Assembly: GCF_030272615.1 (NCBI RefSeq)
Contig: NC_081413.1
Location: forward strand, 553,811,136-553,875,135
Direction of reading: 5' to 3'
Origin: Cryptomeria japonica
Taxonomy: Eukaryota > Streptophyta > Pinopsida > Cupressales > Cupressaceae
DNA length: 64,000 nucleotides
Both the position numbers and the translations under genes were made by a program. Below the pieces are notes generated by a model. It saw only the letters and a list, made by a program, of their open reading frames with translations, did not search any database and had not been told where the DNA came from. Position 1 is the first letter of the stretch. Every line of letters begins with the position of its first letter. Of this stretch, positions 58,649 to 64,000 are shown piece after piece.

Positions 58649-58862
58649 ATTTTTAAGAGCATATTTAAGGAAATTATAGAAAAATAGCATTTTTAAGAGC
58701 ATAATTAAGGAAATTGTAGAAAAATAGCATTTTTAAGAGCATAGTTAATTTAAAAAATAGAATTTTAAGAGCATAATTAAGAGAATTATAGAAAAATAGC
58801 ATTTTTAAGAGCATAATTAAGGAAACTATAGAAAAATAGCTTTTTTAAGGAAATTATAGAAA
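58649..58862. repeat. Minisatellite, unit about 40 bases
   Basis: About five imperfect copies of TAGCATTTTTAAGAGCATAA plus TTAAGGAAATTATAGAAAAA. It separates the two tandem copies of the clathrin 3' exons and probably mediated their duplication. Confidence 0.9.
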
Positions 58863-59480
58863 GATTATGTGTTAACATGTTGCACTGTCTAAAAAGGATA
58901 ATCCTTACAAAGATGCAATGGAAACTAGTTCTCAATCGGGTGATCATGAACTTGCAAAGGAATTGCTAGTGTATTTTGTGGACGGGTATACAATTGGTAA
59001 AACATATAGTTGGTTATTCTCTCTCATAGGCTAAAGTATATTTTGAATTTTTATTTTGGATTGGGGCATTGAAATGGGGCTTACTTTTACATTTGGAACT
59101 GTAGGGCAAGAAAGAATGCTTTGCTTCATTCTTGTTTATATACTATGACTTGATCAAAACAAGTGGCTTTGGAACTTGCCTCGATGAATAATATGATTGA
59201 ATTTGTGTTTCCATACCTACTTTAGGTTCTTGATATACTCTGATGATTCTGTGAATATTTTAAGTTTCTCTGTAATAAACATTTTAAATCTTCTGTAGAA
59301 ATAAATATGTGCCTATTTTGTTTACAGAATATGTATGCTCAACTTCTTCCCCTTGCTTTGCCAACACCTCTAATTCCTAGCATGGGAGTGGGCATGGGAG
59401 GTCGCTTTCAGTAAGGTATAAGTGGAATGGGAATGCCTCCCATGCTAGCTTATGGTATGCTACCTATGGGTGGCTATTGA
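58863..59480 (+). pseudogene. Captured clathrin heavy chain fragment C (second tandem copy, with true C-terminus)
   Basis: A repeat of fragment B about 947 bases downstream: [34 protein letters not shown], then MNNMIEFVFPYLL. It lacks a clear copy of the EYTTKVDELV exon. The last exon (from 59329) reads NMYAQLLPLALPTPLIPSMG and, after one stop, a Gly/Met/Pro-rich tail ending MGGY and TGA at 59478-59480. Such a tail is usual for plant clathrin heavy chain. Loss of the acceptor or donor (GTGGACGGG for GTGGAACAGG) shows decay. Confidence 0.92.
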
Positions 59481-59860
59481 TGGGATTGAAGAACTTAATG
59501 TGGGACACAATTCTTCAATCATACATGGTTTTCTGAGGCTTGTCTTCGAGTGGAAAGATTAGATTGTCAAATTGTTTTTATTGTCGTTTGGTTGGTTGAT
59601 ACAGAATAATGAATCTTTAGTATTATCATTATGGTCAATCAGTTTAAATATTTCCATCCACCAAGCATCCGATGGGATTGAAGAAATTAATGTTGGACAC
59701 AGTTCTTCAATCATACATGGCTTTTTGAGGTTGGTCTTTGAGTGGAAAGATTAGATTGTCAAATTATTTTTATTGTCGTTTGGTTGGTTGATACAGAATA
59801 ATAAATCTTTAGTATTATTGTATTGGTCAATCAATTCAAATATTTCCATCCACCAAGCAT
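59479..59860 (+). repeat. Duplicated captured 3' UTR, two units of about 192 bases
   Basis: GATGGGATTGAAGAACTTAA (59479) and GATGGGATTGAAGAAATTAA (59671) start two near-identical units that both pass through TTATTGTCGTTTGGTTGGTT and end CCATCCACCAAGCAT. They follow directly on the clathrin stop, so they are likely its 3' UTR. Confidence 0.88.
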
Positions 59861-60312
59861 TTGACGAGGATGTTGTATGTCTGACAACATCCTCGTTGGA
59901 TAAGCAGTGAGGGGGTTGTCAGAATTCTGACGCCCAGCCAATTTTTTCTGATGCCTGAACCGTCGCACATACAACATCCTCATTGGTGCGGATGCCTTGG
60001 TTACCATTTGACATTGTCAAAAGTCTGATGGAACTCCATGAAATATCTGATGAGGATGTTGTATATCTGATGACATTCTCGCCAGATGGGCGGTCATGTT
60101 CATCGTCGGAACATTACCTGGAAGCCGTTGTAATTTTGATGACTTATCGAGTTTTATCGATGGCTAAGCACAGTCATGGTTGTTGTTGGAAGAGTCTTTG
60201 ATGGATTCAGAATTACAACGGTCTTGAGCAGCGTCAGAATGTCCGACTACAAGTTTTTGATGATGTTTCTCATCGACAGTCCGACGAATCGTAGTCAAAA
60301 TTTTGATGAACT
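59861..60312. repeat. CACTA right subterminal region
   Basis: Short repeated words in both orientations: GACGAGGATGTTGTATGTCTG / ACAACATCCTCGT (59871-59897 and again near 59970 and 60050), CATCGTCGGAAC, CAGTCCGACGAATC, CTGTCGTCAGAATT and GTCAGAATGTCCGAC. These resemble transposase-binding subterminal repeats and share CCGAC with the left end. Confidence 0.65.
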
Positions 60313-60344
60313 GTCGTCAGAATTGAGCCCCAAATGTACTAGTG
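60313..60344 (-). repeat. CACTA right terminal inverted repeat
   Basis: The reverse complement starts CACTAGTACATTTGGGGCTC and is followed by TSD TGA at 60345-60347. Confidence 0.9.
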
Positions 60345-61208
60345 TGAACATATTCACTTGTTCCAACTTATGAAAATGAGAGGGAAAATGCAACTTATGT
60401 ATCTATCAATTAGGGTTAATTGATTGATTTTCCGTCACAGGCCAACATAGGGAAGGTTTTTCCCACTCAAGGCAAAGTCCAATGTAGAGATAAGATAGAG
60501 GGGGATCAAAAATAGGGCAAGGACAAGGGCACCATGCCCCTATCCTAGGGGTGACAGGGGCACCACACCTCTGTCTTTCCCTTGTCTTAGGACAAGAAGT
60601 AGGTTTAGGCAGTACAGAGGGTAGAACAAGACAGTTTCTAGGGTTTGAGCAAGTCTCGAGTCTCCGATCAAGCTTAGGGATTCAAATCACCAAAGTGAAG
60701 ACCCTAATGTGGTCACAAATTGCAAGGGTCACAATTTCATGAGACTATAACATCAGCATATCTCTCTTTTCCTGAACTTAGTCCTTCATTTTTTGTAGCC
60801 CGAATACTCTTTGTTGGTCGATTATCTGATATGTTGATATGAGTAAGTCTAGTCTATTAATAAAGGGGTCTCCACTCATCTTAAGTATTGATCAATCGAA
60901 CTTCCTAGGAACTTTACACACACTTGAATTCTTCCAAGCTTCCTTCTTAGACTGATAGCTCGATGATGAGCACTTTATTTTTCAAAGCACTTTTTGGGTA
61001 GAGACCTCAACAAGTACCATGTACCAAAACACATTTAATGCAAGTCCTTGATCATAAAAGGGAAAAATGAAAACATCTTTTCTAAGAAAGGATGTCGATT
61101 TTGATGGCAAGTAAAATTGGTACAGAAAGCCACTGAAATTGATTGAGTTAATTTCTCAAGGCACTTATAGATCTACCAACTTTTTGTGTGAGCTTCATTG
61201 TACATTCT
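60345..61208. other. Flank right of the CACTA element; nothing recognised
   Basis: No protein-like frame. A GGGGCACCA / TAGGGGTGACAGGGGCACCA stretch at 60527-60570 is the only notable local pattern. Confidence 0.4.
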
Positions 61209-63519
<2,311 letters not shown>

Positions 63520-64000
63520 TGTAGACACCTCAAAATGTCTCGTTAATTCTACACTAATTATTCGTCTATTTAATTAAGTAATTCTTTAATTATTTGATTA
63601 AACTAACTATTCCTTCTAATCATCGCCCTTCAATACTTTTAATTATTCTATTTCTATTCTCAAATCATTTTAATCAGTTAACCCTATCTCAATTATTAAT
63701 TAAATATCAATTATTTAATTAATTATGACATTTTCCTTAGTTAAATAATCTTTATTATTTAATTAATTCTATCTCCTAAGTTTAAATAATTTAATTTAGA
63801 TTATTTAAATTAATTAATTATTCCCCCAATTCCCCAAATTATAATTCCAATTAATTTCATCCAATTTCATTTCATATATCCCCAAATTTGAATTTCAGTT
63901 AATTTCATGTGCATTTCAACATTCGAATGACCAAATTCAAATCCAAATTGAAAATGAAAATCAAATTCAATTTCAAATTCCTACAACACATGCTAAAATC
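63520..64000 (+). repeat. Start of a plus-strand Tat-like LTR (cut by window edge)
   Basis: TGTAGACACCTCAAAATGTC follows a purine-rich AGTGGGGGT. It matches the LTR starts of E4 (TGTAGACACCCAAAATTGTC on its coding strand) and E2 (TGTAGACG). The following sequence is full of TTTAATTAA tracts, as in those LTRs. Whether it is a 5', 3' or solo LTR cannot be told. Confidence 0.65.

Larger units (their letters stand above)
39769..60344 (+). mobile_element. E6: 20.6 kb CACTA (En/Spm-type) DNA transposon with SET-domain gene and clathrin gene cargo
   Basis: The left end reads CACTAATACATTTGG. The right end, reverse complemented, reads CACTAGTACATTTGG. Both continue as CTCAAATTC / CTCAATTCTG and then CCGACG/TGACGAC. 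The 3-base target duplication TGA is at 39766-39768 and 60345-60347, the size expected for CACTA elements. Inside, on the plus strand, are a TNP2-type transposase gene (41861-46024), a SET plus TnpA-like gene (about 46836-51150), and clathrin heavy chain fragments (51675-52520, 57935-59480) split by a minus-strand insert E5. Subterminal CCGACG motifs occur at both ends. Coding regions have stops, so this copy is not autonomous. Confidence 0.93.

Noticed and set aside
51675-59480. Functional clathrin heavy chain gene
   Set aside because: Only C-terminal exons are present, with stops, an internal deletion, tandem duplications and an insert; it lies within transposon ends.
60551-60742. Short plus-strand ORF right of the CACTA element
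   Set aside because: No similarity, no flanking support, and composition like the surrounding non-coding DNA.

Overview
This is a repeat-dense plant nuclear window with no intact host gene. Tat-lineage and chromovirus-type Ty3/gypsy elements, a copia-type LTR family primed by initiator tRNA-Met, a plant CACTA transposon with TNP2/DUF4218/DUF4216-type coding, and pieces of a clathrin heavy chain gene all point to a land plant with a very large genome. A gymnosperm is my best guess, as inference only. Every coding region read here carries stop codons or frameshifts.

Layout. (1) 1-7119: a minus-strand chromovirus-type gypsy element (E1), internally deleted, its 3' LTR cut by the window edge. 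It lies inside the archaeal-type RNase H segment of (2) a minus-strand Tat-lineage element (E2), whose gag-protease-G-patch-RT-RNase H remains run from 12865 to 7120 and whose 5' LTR is 16102-17042 plus 23624-24129. That LTR is split by (3) 17043-23623, a plus-strand non-autonomous LTR element (E3; TSD ATAAA) that has a zinc-knuckle gag-like ORF and one long unknown ORF but no pol. E2 itself sits in an older LTR related to that of E3 (24130-24478). (4) 24479-27058: degraded, unassigned sequence. (5) 27064-39228: a complete minus-strand Tat-type element (E4; TSD ATTAT) that has lost RT/RNase H/integrase core and carries an antisense, intron-containing gene remnant resembling the plant mobile domain (PMD). 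(6) 39769-60344: a 20.6 kb CACTA transposon (inverted ends beginning CACTA, TSD TGA). (7) 60345-64000: non-coding repeat-like DNA, a long AT array, and the start of a plus-strand Tat-like LTR at 63520.

The CACTA element is the most unusual part. After a TNP2-type transposase gene (41861-46024) comes a second gene (about 46836-51150). Its first exons read as a SET (lysine methyltransferase-type) domain and its later exons resemble the TnpA/Transposase_24 second protein of CACTA elements. Downstream it carries introns, exons and 3' UTR of a clathrin heavy chain gene, partly tandem-duplicated and split by another minus-strand insert (E5) with a second long unknown ORF.

A theme across unrelated elements is the presence of element-specific, CpG-containing short motifs: ACCGGCA/ACCGGTA across E3, CATCGG/ACCGAT upstream of the E5 ORF, ATGCGCTAA in the E2 leader, and CCGACG near the CACTA ends. 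In E3 and E5 they accompany a long non-pol ORF. Premature stops are often TAG or TGA, as expected from C-to-T decay of methylated CAG and CGA codons. All assignments are by eye from translated sequence; no searches were run.
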